From positions 62,001 through 126,000 of the forward strand of contig JBLXDJ010000003.1 of assembly GCA_048264105.1 (NCBI GenBank): a stretch of 64,000 bases of DNA, given 5' to 3'. Position 1 is the first letter of the stretch; the number at the start of each line of letters is the position of its first letter. A program made the position numbers and the translations under genes. The stretch is from Oceanospirillum sp048264105 (lineage in GTDB: Bacteria; Pseudomonadota; Gammaproteobacteria; Pseudomonadales; Halomonadaceae). Shown in pieces: positions 35,176-44,782 of the stretch. The notes beneath the pieces were generated by a model, which had not been told where the DNA came from, did no database searches, and saw only the letters and a program-made list of their open reading frames with translations.

Positions 35176-35619
35176 ATGTCAGAACATCGCGCCCAACTCA
35201 ACTGGCAACGCAAAGAGCACCCGGAAGACAGCAAGACCTTTTGTCGCAACCATACACTGACGCTGAATGGTGGTCAGACGATCCATGCTTCATCGGCGGC
35301 AGGCTTCTTGGGAGATGCTCAATGTGCTGACCCGGAACAGATGCTGGTTGCTGCCGTATCCAGCTGCCACATGCTGACGTTTCTGGCGATTGCAGATATC
35401 AAAGGCTTTAAAGTGGAGAGCTATCAGGATGACGCCGTTGGTTTTCTGACCAAAGCAGAGCGAGGCCAGGTGGTCAGCCGTATCGAAATTAACCCGACGA
35501 TTGTCTTTGGCGGCGAAAAACAACCAACCGAAGCCGAGCTGGATCGACTGCATCAGGGCGCACATAAAAACTGCTTTATTGCGAATTCAATCAAGGCTGA
35601 AGTTGAGGTGATGAAGTAA
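35176..35619 (+). CDS. OsmC/Ohr-family protein
   Basis: A 147-residue OsmC-fold protein. The two redox cysteines are visible in VSSCHMLTFLA near residue 58 and in HKNCFIANSI near residue 132. Such proteins reduce organic or lipid hydroperoxides in the cytoplasm. It starts at 35176 with an AAGGAAG ribosome site. No linked regulator is seen. It belongs to the general OsmC branch rather than being a clear Ohr. Confidence 0.88.
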   Translation: MSEHRAQLNWQRKEHPEDSKTFCRNHTLTLNGGQTIHASSAAGFLGDAQCADPEQMLVAAVSSCHMLTFLAIADIKGFKVESYQDDAVGFLTKAERGQVVSRIEINPTIVFGGEKQPTEAELDRLHQGAHKNCFIANSIKAEVEVMK

Positions 35620-35660
35620 CAGTACATACGGTGTGGAGGGGCGGTAAAAGGGAGTAGCAA

Positions 35661-36233
35661 CTACCCCTCTATGCGTACCGGATATAACGTGTACACCCGG
35701 AAAAAGTCCTGTAGCTGAAAGCTTCTGAGCAGGAGTTCACTGTAGCGGATCTTACGGTTCCGGGTCAGGCTGAACCCTTTATAGGCCAGTAACGTCAGAC
35801 ATTCAGGACAGACTGTTAAGCTACGGCGTTTGATCTCTTTGCCCGGGACAGGAAAGGGTGATGTCAGACAAGTGGTCGCAATGATGGGCTCCCGATGTCG
35901 AGCCTCCAGCACCGGACAACCAGCCACATGAAAATGCTCTTTCGCAGGTCGCTGTGCTGGCCCTGTATCCTCTGACGGATGCTTGCCATGAGAAGCCGGG
36001 TTGCTTTCAAAATAGACAATCACCCGACCATTCTTAATCGCCAATGTCTGATCGGGCAGCACGCGCAGACTATCCACAGAGGTTCTCAGCCCCCTGTTTT
36101 CCAGCTGTGACCGCTCCTGACCTGTCAGATGCTTTCCGGCATCAAACAGGACAAAATGACCGGGGCGACGGGCATTCATCTGACGCCGTAATGAGAGCAG
36201 GCCCTCATCCTGATTAAAATCCGGTAACTTCAT
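35661..36233 (-). CDS. Small cysteine-containing protein encoded with the ZorAB-like pair
   Basis: A 190-residue soluble protein. The first half has no recognised fold. The second half carries HFHVAGCPVLEAR near residue 97 and SLTVCPECLTLLAYKGF near residue 140. This is a His/Cys pattern (HxxxC then CxxC) that looks like a small zinc-ribbon unit, and I recall similar units next to ZorA/ZorB-type genes. It lies 53 bp after zorB on the same strand, so it is probably the third gene of that operon. It may be the effector or a linker of the motor; the function is unknown. Confidence 0.6.
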   Translation of the reverse strand: MKLPDFNQDEGLLSLRRQMNARRPGHFVLFDAGKHLTGQERSQLENRGLRTSVDSLRVLPDQTLAIKNGRVIVYFESNPASHGKHPSEDTGPAQRPAKEHFHVAGCPVLEARHREPIIATTCLTSPFPVPGKEIKRRSLTVCPECLTLLAYKGFSLTRNRKIRYSELLLRSFQLQDFFRVYTLYPVRIEG

Positions 36234-36286
36234 CGCTCAATCATCGCTCCCTGTTGATCAACACGATCTGCTGCTAATGCTGATCA

Positions 36287-37021
36287 TCACTCATCCAGAA
36301 CATCTTTCAGAATCTCCCGGATGCGGGAATCAGCATCGGTTCTCAGACGAAATTCAACCCGGCGGGAGCGCTCGCTATTCTCTTCGCCATCTGATGTGAT
36401 TACTAACTTCGATGATGAGAGCCCATTGGCGGTCAGGTGGTGTTTGAGCCACTCTTTCTGATACCCCACATCCGGTAGTCCCAACACAAAGCCTAAGGCA
36501 GATCGGGTTCTCGCCTGTGAAAGCCTCATATTATTGATATAGGCTTCGTCTTCACTCCGGGCATTGGTCCAGTCGCTTGAGGTGTGCCCCTCGATTCGAA
36601 CTTCTGAAATATCATCACGGTACTTCTCAGAGGTGATAATACGGGTATAGCGGGGGAAGAAGTCCGCCAGAATCTCTTCAAATTCCGGCTGAAGTGATGA
36701 CTTACCCAGATCGAACATCACTTCAGTATTGTAAAACTGGAAACTCAGGTCATCGGCTTTCAGCTCCGCACCCCAGCGTGGCAGGTCATCCTTAAACTCC
36801 TGATAAAGATCCTGATACAGCTGCTCTCTGAGATCCTGATAAAGCAGCGCAACCTCTTTAATCTTCTCGGTTTCACGCTCCAGAATCACCATATAAGCAA
36901 CAGCAACCAGAAGAAAAACCATCATCAGACCCGCCATCAGATCACTGACGGCAACCCAGTGCGCACCTTCTTCAGCGGTCAGGTTTTCTTCTTCGTTCTG
37001 CTGCTGGTCAAGACGGTTCAC
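36287..37021 (-). CDS. zorB: ZorB/MotB-like stator protein with OmpA domain
   Basis: A 244-residue protein with a cytoplasmic N-tail, one membrane helix (residues 27-47) preceded by SDLMAGLMMVFLL, whose Asp is in the position of the MotB/ZorB ion-carrying residue. A periplasmic helical linker follows, then a C-terminal OmpA-like peptidoglycan-binding domain (EVRIEGHTSSDWT, NMRLSQARTRSAL). It overlaps zorA by four bases (ATGA). With ZorA it should form an ion-driven rotary complex in the inner membrane anchored to the wall. Confidence 0.85.
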   Translation of the reverse strand: MNRLDQQQNEEENLTAEEGAHWVAVSDLMAGLMMVFLLVAVAYMVILERETEKIKEVALLYQDLREQLYQDLYQEFKDDLPRWGAELKADDLSFQFYNTEVMFDLGKSSLQPEFEEILADFFPRYTRIITSEKYRDDISEVRIEGHTSSDWTNARSEDEAYINNMRLSQARTRSALGFVLGLPDVGYQKEWLKHHLTANGLSSSKLVITSDGEENSERSRRVEFRLRTDADSRIREILKDVLDE

Positions 37022-38610
37022 TTCAGATTCCTTCCTGCTCGTGCAGCTCGACGGCCAGGTCTGAGGGTTGGGGTTTCTGCAGCATCATCGGCAGCGCTTT
37101 TCTGGCTTATCTTAACCGGTGCTATGCCCTGCGCGGATGGAGGATTAATGGAGGGTGTATCCTGATGTTTAGCAACCGGTTCACCTGCAGAAGCGTTTTT
37201 GTCACCGGTCTTAAGGCTCTCATCGGCTTCACCCGAAGAGTCAGTGTTTACTTTCGCAGTAACCGGCGCTTTTTCGGCAACAGACGGCTGGCGTTCAGGC
37301 ACCGACTTAACCGTCGCCTTATTGCCCGTTGAAGGACTCATACCACCAGCAGACGTTTTACCTGCCGGGGCAACCTGAGCCGACAACTGAACCACCTGTT
37401 TCAGTTTTTCTGTTAACGGCAGATAATCACTGACAAACTTCTCTGAAAGCGCTGTTAGCTGACCACCAAAAGTTTGCAGAGCATGACTCAGCTCCTGCTC
37501 CATCGCGTTATCCATACGCACTAGCTGCTGCTCATTACGATCTAGCATCTGCAGGACAATGTCGCTGTGGCGGGAGTTGACCTGCTCCATATCTGTGACC
37601 AGTTGTTTGTTCACGGTGATCACGGTTTTCTCAATGGTCGATGACGTCTGTGTCAGCAGCTCATTCATCTGTTTGTGACTCTCGCGAATACCGTTCGCCA
37701 GCTCATCCGTCAGGGTCATAATACGCCCCTCAAGAGCAGGCAGTCCGTCAGAGGCCTTGCTCACCAGATTCGCAAGACTCTCAAGATAGCTGCCCAAAGA
37801 ATCCGACTGTTGCTGCAGCCCCGTCATCACATCACCCAGCTTCTCGGACACCTCATTAAAGGCCTGAGTATGCTGAACCATGGTCTGATAAGCTTCGGTG
37901 GCTTTATCCAGCACATCGCCATTGGCTTTTTGTTGCTCCAAAAGCTTGGCAAGTTCACCTTTATAGTTTTCCTGCCACTCAACCATGCGACCAACCGCCT
38001 GATTGAGCTGACGAAAGTTATCCCCGTATTGCACGGTGATCTTGTCGTTAAAGCTGGTCATCAGATCGGTAATGGCGGTAGTCAGAGCGTTGCTATTAGC
38101 AGACACCATCTCCTGCTGATACTGGCTGATCACCGTTTCCAGCCGCTCCAGATGTTGCTCCAGTCCCTTGGTTCCCGCCTGAATATTATCGCCAATATCC
38201 GCTAAACCGGCCTTGTTCAGCACCAGACGGATATCCCCCAGCAAGGTTGCCAGATCATCCACCGTCGCACCGGTATACTTGGTCTCGGTCTCATAATTAC
38301 GAACATGCTTAATCACATGACGCATCTTGATACTCATCGCCGCTAAAAGACCGGCGATAGAAGACCAGAAAGCGGTTTTAAGACCTTCAATCAGCTGGGG
38401 AACACTGCCTTCGATATCCGTAGTATCGAAATCCATCAGACCCAGGGCTACACCCAGAAAGGTACCGAAGATACCGATACTGGTCAGAATTGAGGGCGCT
38501 GCATTCACGGTACGCAAAGAGTACACAGGCCCGTGAAAGTAAACCGTTAGGCCTGAAATAATCAGAATGACGACCATTGTCAGTGGAGAAAACGCTGCTA
38601 AGAAATCCAT
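37018..38610 (-). CDS. zorA: ZorA/MotA-like motor protein with long cytoplasmic coil
   Basis: A 530-residue MotA/TolQ/ExbB-fold protein. Membrane helices are at residues 5-27 (SPLTMVVILIISGLTVYF), about 40-62 (SIGIFGTFLGVALGLM) and about 85-102 (SSIAGLLAAMSI). Residues 120-410 form a very long predicted coiled coil with Gln/Leu repeats, the tail typical of ZorA. The last 110 residues are a low-complexity Ser/Pro/Lys region with Arg-rich end. In Zorya defence systems the tail transmits the phage signal to ZorC/ZorD, but no such genes are in the window. Confidence 0.83.
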   Translation of the reverse strand: MDFLAAFSPLTMVVILIISGLTVYFHGPVYSLRTVNAAPSILTSIGIFGTFLGVALGLMDFDTTDIEGSVPQLIEGLKTAFWSSIAGLLAAMSIKMRHVIKHVRNYETETKYTGATVDDLATLLGDIRLVLNKAGLADIGDNIQAGTKGLEQHLERLETVISQYQQEMVSANSNALTTAITDLMTSFNDKITVQYGDNFRQLNQAVGRMVEWQENYKGELAKLLEQQKANGDVLDKATEAYQTMVQHTQAFNEVSEKLGDVMTGLQQQSDSLGSYLESLANLVSKASDGLPALEGRIMTLTDELANGIRESHKQMNELLTQTSSTIEKTVITVNKQLVTDMEQVNSRHSDIVLQMLDRNEQQLVRMDNAMEQELSHALQTFGGQLTALSEKFVSDYLPLTEKLKQVVQLSAQVAPAGKTSAGGMSPSTGNKATVKSVPERQPSVAEKAPVTAKVNTDSSGEADESLKTGDKNASAGEPVAKHQDTPSINPPSAQGIAPVKISQKSAADDAAETPTLRPGRRAARAGRNLK

Positions 38611-38895
38611 AACTGTCGCTTAAATAAAATGAGAGCCTATTATGGCGTTAAGTTTGATGACTGAAAACGGGTATTGAAAAAACAGCTTGCGCCCGGAGCA
38701 CCAGAAACCGAATTTAGCTTCGGGATTTGTCATCAAAAGTGTTACTCAGACCGATACATCCCAACCGCTTACATAAAGATACAAATTCCCCGCTTATACC
38801 CATAGTTGCCAAGGGTTTTTCCGAGGTCATACCGCTCTCATATTCAACTATCCTTACATCATTGAACGCTAAGATAGATATTGAGGACTAACAGG

Positions 38896-39726
38896 GTGAA
38901 ACCGTCACAACTTAACACCAGTACAGCTGAGTCTCTGGTGCACTTTGTTAAGGATGACCCAAATGATTGGGGTAAGAAAAACCGCCCCTCAGAGGAGCTA
39001 AGTGCAGCCCTCAAGGCAGAAACGCCACCCGCTGAAAAAGCTCATGCCGTATTTGAGCATTGCAGTGGACTCATGCACAACCTGATGAACGAACCTGTCA
39101 CCGAGTCCCTGATCGAAGATACCAGTCAGCCTATCATTGCATTGGCTGAATGTGTAATCGCCGATGAAGAGGTCTCCGGCAGCCTGCTGCGCATCACCTC
39201 TCACGATTACTACACCTACACTCACTGTGTGAATGTCGGTGTGAAATCCTTGCTGATCGCCAAGCATATTCTCAAGACCACTGACGATAATCTGATGAAA
39301 GAGCTGGGCGTGGGTTTCTTTCTTCACGATATCGGTAAGTCTCAGGTGGACCCCGGCATTCTGAATAAGCCCGGCAAACTATCTGATGAAGAGTTCGCCA
39401 TTATGCGTAACCACCCGGAACGGGGTGCACAACTGCTTAAACAGGCCAATTCTCTGGATGAAATCCGTAAGATCACCGTTTTACAGCACCATGAGAAGAT
39501 CGATGGCTCTGGGTACCCTTACGGTATTAAAGGCGACGAATTCCATCAGTTCGGTCAGATTTGTGCTCTGGCTGATATTTATGATGCATTAACGGCAGAG
39601 CGATCTTACAAAAAAGGCATGACCGTCTTTGAAGCGCTTAAGCTGATGAAAGATAAAATGTCCCATCACTTTGATGAAAAGCTGTTTAACAGCTTTATCC
39701 AGCTATTTATCAAAGAGTCGATGTAG
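38896..39726 (+). CDS. HD-GYP domain phosphodiesterase
   Basis: A 276-residue protein from the GTG at 38896 (GAGG upstream); a TTG at 38881 is also open. Residues 1-100 are a non-catalytic helical part. The HD-GYP domain has HCVNVG, the HDIGK motif (FFLHDIGKSQ near residue 150), a NHPERGAQLL block, the LQHHEKIDGSGYP GYP motif and DIYDALTAERSYKKG. Such enzymes hydrolyse cyclic di-GMP to GMP. It lies next to the ZorAB-like locus but on the other strand and is probably independent. Confidence 0.92.
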   Translation: MKPSQLNTSTAESLVHFVKDDPNDWGKKNRPSEELSAALKAETPPAEKAHAVFEHCSGLMHNLMNEPVTESLIEDTSQPIIALAECVIADEEVSGSLLRITSHDYYTYTHCVNVGVKSLLIAKHILKTTDDNLMKELGVGFFLHDIGKSQVDPGILNKPGKLSDEEFAIMRNHPERGAQLLKQANSLDEIRKITVLQHHEKIDGSGYPYGIKGDEFHQFGQICALADIYDALTAERSYKKGMTVFEALKLMKDKMSHHFDEKLFNSFIQLFIKESM

Positions 39727-39805
39727 TCCTTTTAAGAGGGGACTACTGAGCGGCACAAGCATGCTGCCCGGATGCACACTTAAAGCGGAACAAAAAGATC
39801 AGCCA

Positions 39806-39839
39806 TAAAAAAACCACCGCAGATGCGGTGGTTTTTTTG
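39806..39839. terminator. Bidirectional terminator between the HD-GYP gene and oadB
   Basis: AAAACCACCGC and GCGGTGGTTTT pair perfectly over 11 bp with an AGAT loop and flanking A and T runs, between convergent genes. Confidence 0.93.
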
Positions 39840-39861
39840 TTCTGATCACAACCCGAATGGT

Positions 39862-41163
39862 TTAGCCACCCAGGTACTTGATCATCACACCAGCGGCAAC
39901 CGCCGAACCGATCACACCAGCCACGTTCGGGCCCATCGCATGCATCAGCAGGAAGTTGTGCGGGTTGTATTCCAGACCCAGCTTATTGGATACACGCGCG
40001 GCCATAGGCACTGCGGATACACCGGCTGAACCGATCAGCGGGTTGACCGGAGTCTTGGTCAGCTTGTTCATCAGCTTCGCCATCAGAACACCGCAACCGG
40101 TACCGATACCAAAAGCCACAATACCCAGAGCCAGAATACCCAGAGTCTCAAGTGCCAGGAACTTATCAGCAATCAGTTTGGAACCAACTGACAGACCCAG
40201 GAAGATAGTAGTGATGTTAATCAGTGCATTCTGAGCAGTATCACTCAGACGATCAACAACACCAGACTCTTTCATCAGGTTACCGAAGCAGAACATACCC
40301 AATAGCGGTGCTGCATCCGGCAGCAGAAGCGCCACCAGAACCAGCAGAGACAGTGGGAAAATGATCTTTTCTGCACGGGAAACTATACGTAGCTGAACCA
40401 TCTCGATCTTACGTTCTTCCGGAGTCGTCAGCGCACGCATAATAGGCGGCTGAATCAGAGGCACCAGAGCCATGTAAGAGTATGACGCTACCGCAATAGC
40501 ACCCAGTAGTTCAGGAGCCAGCAGACTTGCTACGTAGATAGACGTCGGACCATCTGCACCACCGATAATACCGATAGCCGCAGCTTGCTGGATAGAAAAG
40601 TCCATCAGTCCCATAGCGGACAAACCAACCGCACCCAGTACAGTTGCGAAGATACCGAACTGAGCAGCAGCACCCAGGAACAGTGTCTTAGGGTTCGCCA
40701 GCAGAGGACCAAAGTCGGTCATCGCACCCACACCCATAAAAATCACCAGTGGAGCAATACCACTGCCAATCGCTACAGAGTAGAAACTGTACAGCATACC
40801 GTTCGAGTAACCGGCATCCTGAGCCGCCAGCTGTGCAGCAGCATAAGCACTAGGGCCGGTTTCATGAACAAGGTGTTTCAGTGCTGCAGGGTCTGTTGTA
40901 TTAACATCCAATGCCTGAGCAATCGCAGCCAGCACTTCCGGTTTAGCAAAGTGGATGGCCTGCTCAGCAGCAGACAACGCCAGTCCCGCCTCAGGAATGT
41001 TGGCCAGAAGGCCACCAAAACCGATGGGAACCAGCAGCAGAGGTTCAAAGTTCTTCACAATTGCAAGGTAAAGCAGCAGCATACAGATGACGATCATCGT
41101 CAGCTGCCCCAGCCCCATATTGTAAAGACCCGAGCCCTGCCATAAGCTCAAAAGTTGTTCCAT
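39862..41163 (-). CDS. oadB: Oxaloacetate decarboxylase beta subunit, sodium pump
   Basis: The 433-residue polytopic membrane protein decarboxylates the biotin-bound carboxyl group and exports Na+. The conserved IGIIGGADGPTSIYVAS block near residue 200, with the Na+-binding Asp, and the GVSAVPMAARVSNKLG block near the C-terminus are diagnostic. About nine to eleven hydrophobic segments are present. It follows oadA by 29 bp in oadGAB. The pump links oxaloacetate or citrate use to a sodium gradient, common in marine and anaerobic bacteria. Confidence 0.94.
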   Translation of the reverse strand: MEQLLSLWQGSGLYNMGLGQLTMIVICMLLLYLAIVKNFEPLLLVPIGFGGLLANIPEAGLALSAAEQAIHFAKPEVLAAIAQALDVNTTDPAALKHLVHETGPSAYAAAQLAAQDAGYSNGMLYSFYSVAIGSGIAPLVIFMGVGAMTDFGPLLANPKTLFLGAAAQFGIFATVLGAVGLSAMGLMDFSIQQAAAIGIIGGADGPTSIYVASLLAPELLGAIAVASYSYMALVPLIQPPIMRALTTPEERKIEMVQLRIVSRAEKIIFPLSLLVLVALLLPDAAPLLGMFCFGNLMKESGVVDRLSDTAQNALINITTIFLGLSVGSKLIADKFLALETLGILALGIVAFGIGTGCGVLMAKLMNKLTKTPVNPLIGSAGVSAVPMAARVSNKLGLEYNPHNFLLMHAMGPNVAGVIGSAVAAGVMIKYLGG

Positions 41164-41192
41164 TTGATCAACCTCGTTGTTTAAGCAGGGAC

Positions 41193-42965
41193 TTACAGAG
41201 TCAGCAGAGTGTCGCCAACAGTAACAGCATCGCCTTCGCGAACATCTACACTACCGATAGTACCGGCCCGAGGTGCACGCACTTCAGTTTCCATCTTCAT
41301 CGCTTCCAGGATGATCACAACGTCACCTTCCTGAACCGCCTGACCTGGATTGACCAGTACTTTAAAGATGTTACCTGCCAGAGGCGCAGCAACAGGCTCG
41401 CCACCGGAAGCGGCTGGAGCAGGTGCGGCCGCCGCAGGAGCTGCAGCTGGCTGTACGTTAGAGATGTCGCCGCCTTCAGTTACCTGAACAACGTAGTTCT
41501 GGCCGTTAACGGTGATGGTGTAAACTTCAGGTCCGGTGTTTTTGCTCACGGCTTTAGTACCTTCTTCTTCTGTTGGGACTGGCTCAAATGCGTCAGGGTT
41601 ACCACGGTTTTCCAGGAACTTCAGACCAATCTGAGGGAACAATGCGTAGGTCAGAACATCATCGATTGACTCAGAAGCCAGGTTGAAACCTTTCTCTTTT
41701 GCCAGATCGCTCAGTTCAGCGGTCAGTTTTTCAACTTCAGACTCCAGCAGGTCAGCCGGACGACAGGTAATCGCTTCCGCACCATCCAGAACCCGCGCCT
41801 GCAGCTCAGCATTAAAAGGAGCCGGTGCAGAACCGTATTCACCTTTCAGAATGCCCTGAGTCTCTTTGGAGATACTCTTATAACGCTCGCCGGTCAGTAC
41901 GTTCAGTACTGCCTGAGTACCTACAATCTGAGAAGTTGGAGTTACCAGAGGGATATGACCCAGATCTTCACGTACACGTGGGATCTCAGCCAGAACCTCA
42001 TCAAACTTATCGCCTGCACCCTGTTCACGCAGCTGGCTTTCCATATTGGTCAGCATGCCACCGGGAACCTGGGCAACCAGAATGCGGGAATCGGTACCAC
42101 GCAGAGCACCTTCAAACTTCGCGTACTTCTTACGAACTTGACGGAAGTATGCCGCGATATCTTCCAGCAGAAGCAGATCAAGACCTGTATCGCGATCAGT
42201 TCCTTTCAGAGCCGCCACAACAGATTCAGTTGCCGTGTGACCATAGGTCATCGACATAGAGGAGACCGCCGTATCAACACGGTCAATACCGGCTTCAACA
42301 GCTTTCAGAATCGTCATATCAGACAGGCCGGAAGTCGCGTGCGCATGCAGCTGTACTTCCAGATCTGTCTCAGACTTCAGGCGAGATACCAGTTCATAGG
42401 CATCATAAGGGGTCATAATGCCGGCCATGTCTTTGATCGCGATAGAGTCTGCACCCATATCTTCGATCTCTTTGGCCAAGCTCAGCCATGCATCAAGGTT
42501 ATGCACAGGGCTGGTAGTGTAAGACAGCGTGCCCTGGGCATGCTTGCCTACCTTTTTAACCGCCTCAAGGGCGCGCTTCAGGTTACGGGGATCGTTCATC
42601 GCGTCAAATACGCGGAATACGTCCACACCGTTAGTTGCAGCGCGCTCAACGAATTTATCAACCACATCGTCAGCATAATGACGGTAGCCCAGCAGGTTCT
42701 GGCCACGCAGCAGCATTTGATGACGGGTATTAGGCATCGCTTTTTTCAGCTCACGAATACGATCCCACGGGTCTTCACCCAGGTATCGGATACAGGAGTC
42801 AAATGTCGCTCCGCCCCAGGATTCAAGAGACCAGAAGCCTACCTGATCCAGCTTCTCGGCAATCGGAAGCATGTCATCAAGGCGTAGGCGGGTCGCGAAC
42901 AGGGACTGATGGGCATCACGCAGGACGACATCAGTAATGCCTAGTGGTTTTTTGGACTCGGTCAT
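41193..42965 (-). CDS. oadA: Oxaloacetate decarboxylase alpha subunit (biotin carboxyltransferase)
   Basis: A 590-residue soluble subunit starting at the ATG at 42965, preceded by GGAAAAGG; an ATG at 42983 lacks a ribosome site. Residues 1-280 are a HMGL-like carboxyltransferase barrel (DVVLRDAHQSLFATRLR). A conserved PYC_OADA region follows, then an Ala/Pro linker and a C-terminal biotinyl domain with the EAMKMETEV acceptor lysine near residue 557. It transfers CO2 from oxaloacetate to biotin. It is the middle gene of oadGAB. Confidence 0.94.
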   Translation of the reverse strand: MTESKKPLGITDVVLRDAHQSLFATRLRLDDMLPIAEKLDQVGFWSLESWGGATFDSCIRYLGEDPWDRIRELKKAMPNTRHQMLLRGQNLLGYRHYADDVVDKFVERAATNGVDVFRVFDAMNDPRNLKRALEAVKKVGKHAQGTLSYTTSPVHNLDAWLSLAKEIEDMGADSIAIKDMAGIMTPYDAYELVSRLKSETDLEVQLHAHATSGLSDMTILKAVEAGIDRVDTAVSSMSMTYGHTATESVVAALKGTDRDTGLDLLLLEDIAAYFRQVRKKYAKFEGALRGTDSRILVAQVPGGMLTNMESQLREQGAGDKFDEVLAEIPRVREDLGHIPLVTPTSQIVGTQAVLNVLTGERYKSISKETQGILKGEYGSAPAPFNAELQARVLDGAEAITCRPADLLESEVEKLTAELSDLAKEKGFNLASESIDDVLTYALFPQIGLKFLENRGNPDAFEPVPTEEEGTKAVSKNTGPEVYTITVNGQNYVVQVTEGGDISNVQPAAAPAAAAPAPAASGGEPVAAPLAGNIFKVLVNPGQAVQEGDVVIILEAMKMETEVRAPRAGTIGSVDVREGDAVTVGDTLLTL

Positions 42966-43034
42966 GGGTTTGGCCTTTTCCATAATAATGAGATTTATTG
43001 GCTAAAAAGCGTCTGCTCTTTGCTTACCGGATGT

Positions 43035-43283
43035 TTATTTTCCGGAACGGTACTTGTGAACCGCTGCAGTCATAACAGCGATCAGTTCATCATTGGTACC
43101 GGCTGCAGGTGCGCTTACAGGAGCTGGTTTGCTTGCTGCTTCCGGTGCGGGTTTAACCAGTTTATTGACCGTAGAGGACATAAAACTGGTTACAAAAACC
43201 AACAGCGTCAGAAAAACAAAAACAAACCCCATACCAAATAGCATCAGATTGATGCCTTCGGAGATCAGCTCAGAAGAGTGCAT
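43035..43283 (-). CDS. oadG: Oxaloacetate decarboxylase gamma subunit
   Basis: An 82-residue protein with one N-terminal membrane helix (MLFGMGFVFVFLTLLVFV) and a C-terminal Ala/Pro-rich tail ending near ELIAVMTAAVHKYR. OadG anchors the alpha subunit to the membrane beta subunit and binds zinc in the family. Position before oadA and size are typical. Confidence 0.88.
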   Translation of the reverse strand: MHSSELISEGINLMLFGMGFVFVFLTLLVFVTSFMSSTVNKLVKPAPEAASKPAPVSAPAAGTNDELIAVMTAAVHKYRSGK

Positions 43284-43492
43284 TAAGCCATTCCTCGTTT
43301 CGTTTTTGGTTGGGTCAGACTACTTAGCCTGTCACCATTTTTATTGTCTCTTGCAAGACTTTTCACTTAACGATCAACGATCTTGCAAACTACTGCGCCC
43401 ATGCTCTCGCCCATGACACAGACCCAGCAGCCGAAGTAATTTACCTTGATTAATAAACTCAGGCAATAAAACTACCGTCTATTGTTGACAAT

Positions 43493-43554
43493 TTGTAAGA
43501 CCAGTAAGTCAGTTGTAACCGTATTAACTCAAAAGACTTACAACTTTGGTCTTA
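43493..43554. promoter_or_regulatory. Inverted repeat between oadG and the dus gene
   Basis: TTGTAAGACCAGTAAGTC at 43493 and the inverted GACTTACAACTTTGGTCTTA ending at 43554 share the halves TAAGACCA and GTAAGTC. The units also resemble the TNGTNNNACNA pattern of FadR/GntR-type operators. They lie in the divergent promoter region of oadGAB and the dus gene. Confidence 0.45.
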
Positions 43555-43694
43555 TTATTTGTAACGTCTTTATATAGATCAGCACAGGGCAAAGTCATCG
43601 TGAGCTTTTGCCTGAGACGTTATATCATTGCCGCCCGAAATTCCTGCTTGATCCCTATCAAAGGTCAGGCATCACCACTGCCCGGTCAAACGCC

Positions 43695-44768
43695 ATGCAA
43701 GACGCTTCAACACTTTCGCCCCAGATCACAGCCTGTTCATCAGCAGTGCAAACCAACCCAAAAAGCCATTCCGGCAGAATCGCTTTGGCTCCGATGGAAG
43801 GTGTTGTCGATGCGGGTGTTCGTCAGCTGATCAGTGAAATTGGCGGGCTGGATTTCTCAGTCACCGAGTTTATGCGCGTTACCACTGAGCTGCAGCCCCG
43901 ACGGGCATTTATACGCATCTGCCCGGAGCTTCTGACCGAGAGCAAAACACCGGCAGGCACCCCGGTACATTTTCAGCTACTTGGCAGCGATCCGGAACTT
44001 CTGGCTGCGCATGCTAAAAAGGTAACTTGGTACGGTGCGCAAGTGGTTGATCTCAACTTTGGCTGTCCGGCTAAAACCGTCAATCGCCATAAAGGTGGTG
44101 CTGTTTTGCTGCAAACACCGGAACTGATCCACGAGATTGTCTCAGCCTGCTCTGAGTCTCTGAAAGAGACGCCTGCCAGACTGACTGCCAAGATGCGTTT
44201 AGGGTATGAAGATACAGCTCTGGTCTATGACAACCTGAAGGCGATTGAGGAAGGTGGCGCAACCGAACTTGTAGTTCACGCCCGCACCAAGATTGAAGGC
44301 TATAAGCCTCCTGCACACTGGGAGTGGCTGGCGAAATTAAGAGAGGCCAGCTCGATTCCTGTCATCGCTAACGGTGAAGTCTGGAGCCTTGATGACTACC
44401 GGCGCTGTCGGGAGGTCAGCGGTTGCAACGACCTGATGCTGGGACGCGGCCTTCTGGCCGATCCTTATCTGGCCCGGCGTATTGTGGATAACAACCCGCA
44501 ACTACCATCGGAAGCAGACCTGAGTGCAGCGCTTCTTCTATATCTGCGCCGAATGGAACAGCAGGGCTATCCGAATAAATTTCTTCTGGCCCGGGGTAAA
44601 CAATGGCTGGCGATGATGAAGAAGGGCCTGGTGCCCGTCGACACGCTGTTTGATCAGATCAAAAGCTGTCGTGATGCCGCTCAGATGTTCCTGCTACTGG
44701 AAAACAGCGCGGTTCAGGAACGTCACTTTGCTCATTACCTTCCGCCTGCAGAATCTGAGGCCTCATAA
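43695..44768 (+). CDS. dusC: tRNA-dihydrouridine synthase, DusC type
   Basis: An FMN-dependent enzyme that reduces uridine in the tRNA D-loop region (DusC acts at U16). Blocks visible are RIALAPMEGVVDAGVR, DLNFGCPAKTVNRHKGGAVLL with the catalytic Cys, ARLTAKMRLGYED, VVHARTKIEGYKPPAHWEW, VIANGEVWSLDD and LMLGRGLLADP. The frame is open to 43608. The ATG at 43695 gives 357 residues, but no start has a good ribosome site, and the conserved part begins only near 43780. The DusC rather than DusA/B assignment rests on the TEFMRV and ARTKIEGY blocks. Confidence 0.87.
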   Translation: MQDASTLSPQITACSSAVQTNPKSHSGRIALAPMEGVVDAGVRQLISEIGGLDFSVTEFMRVTTELQPRRAFIRICPELLTESKTPAGTPVHFQLLGSDPELLAAHAKKVTWYGAQVVDLNFGCPAKTVNRHKGGAVLLQTPELIHEIVSACSESLKETPARLTAKMRLGYEDTALVYDNLKAIEEGGATELVVHARTKIEGYKPPAHWEWLAKLREASSIPVIANGEVWSLDDYRRCREVSGCNDLMLGRGLLADPYLARRIVDNNPQLPSEADLSAALLLYLRRMEQQGYPNKFLLARGKQWLAMMKKGLVPVDTLFDQIKSCRDAAQMFLLLENSAVQERHFAHYLPPAESEAS

Positions 44769-44782
44769 ACGGCAGACGAAAA

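Noticed and set aside
41955..42887. A 310-codon plus-strand frame inside oadA
   Set aside because: It is an antisense shadow of a well-conserved enzyme gene, with no domain of its own.
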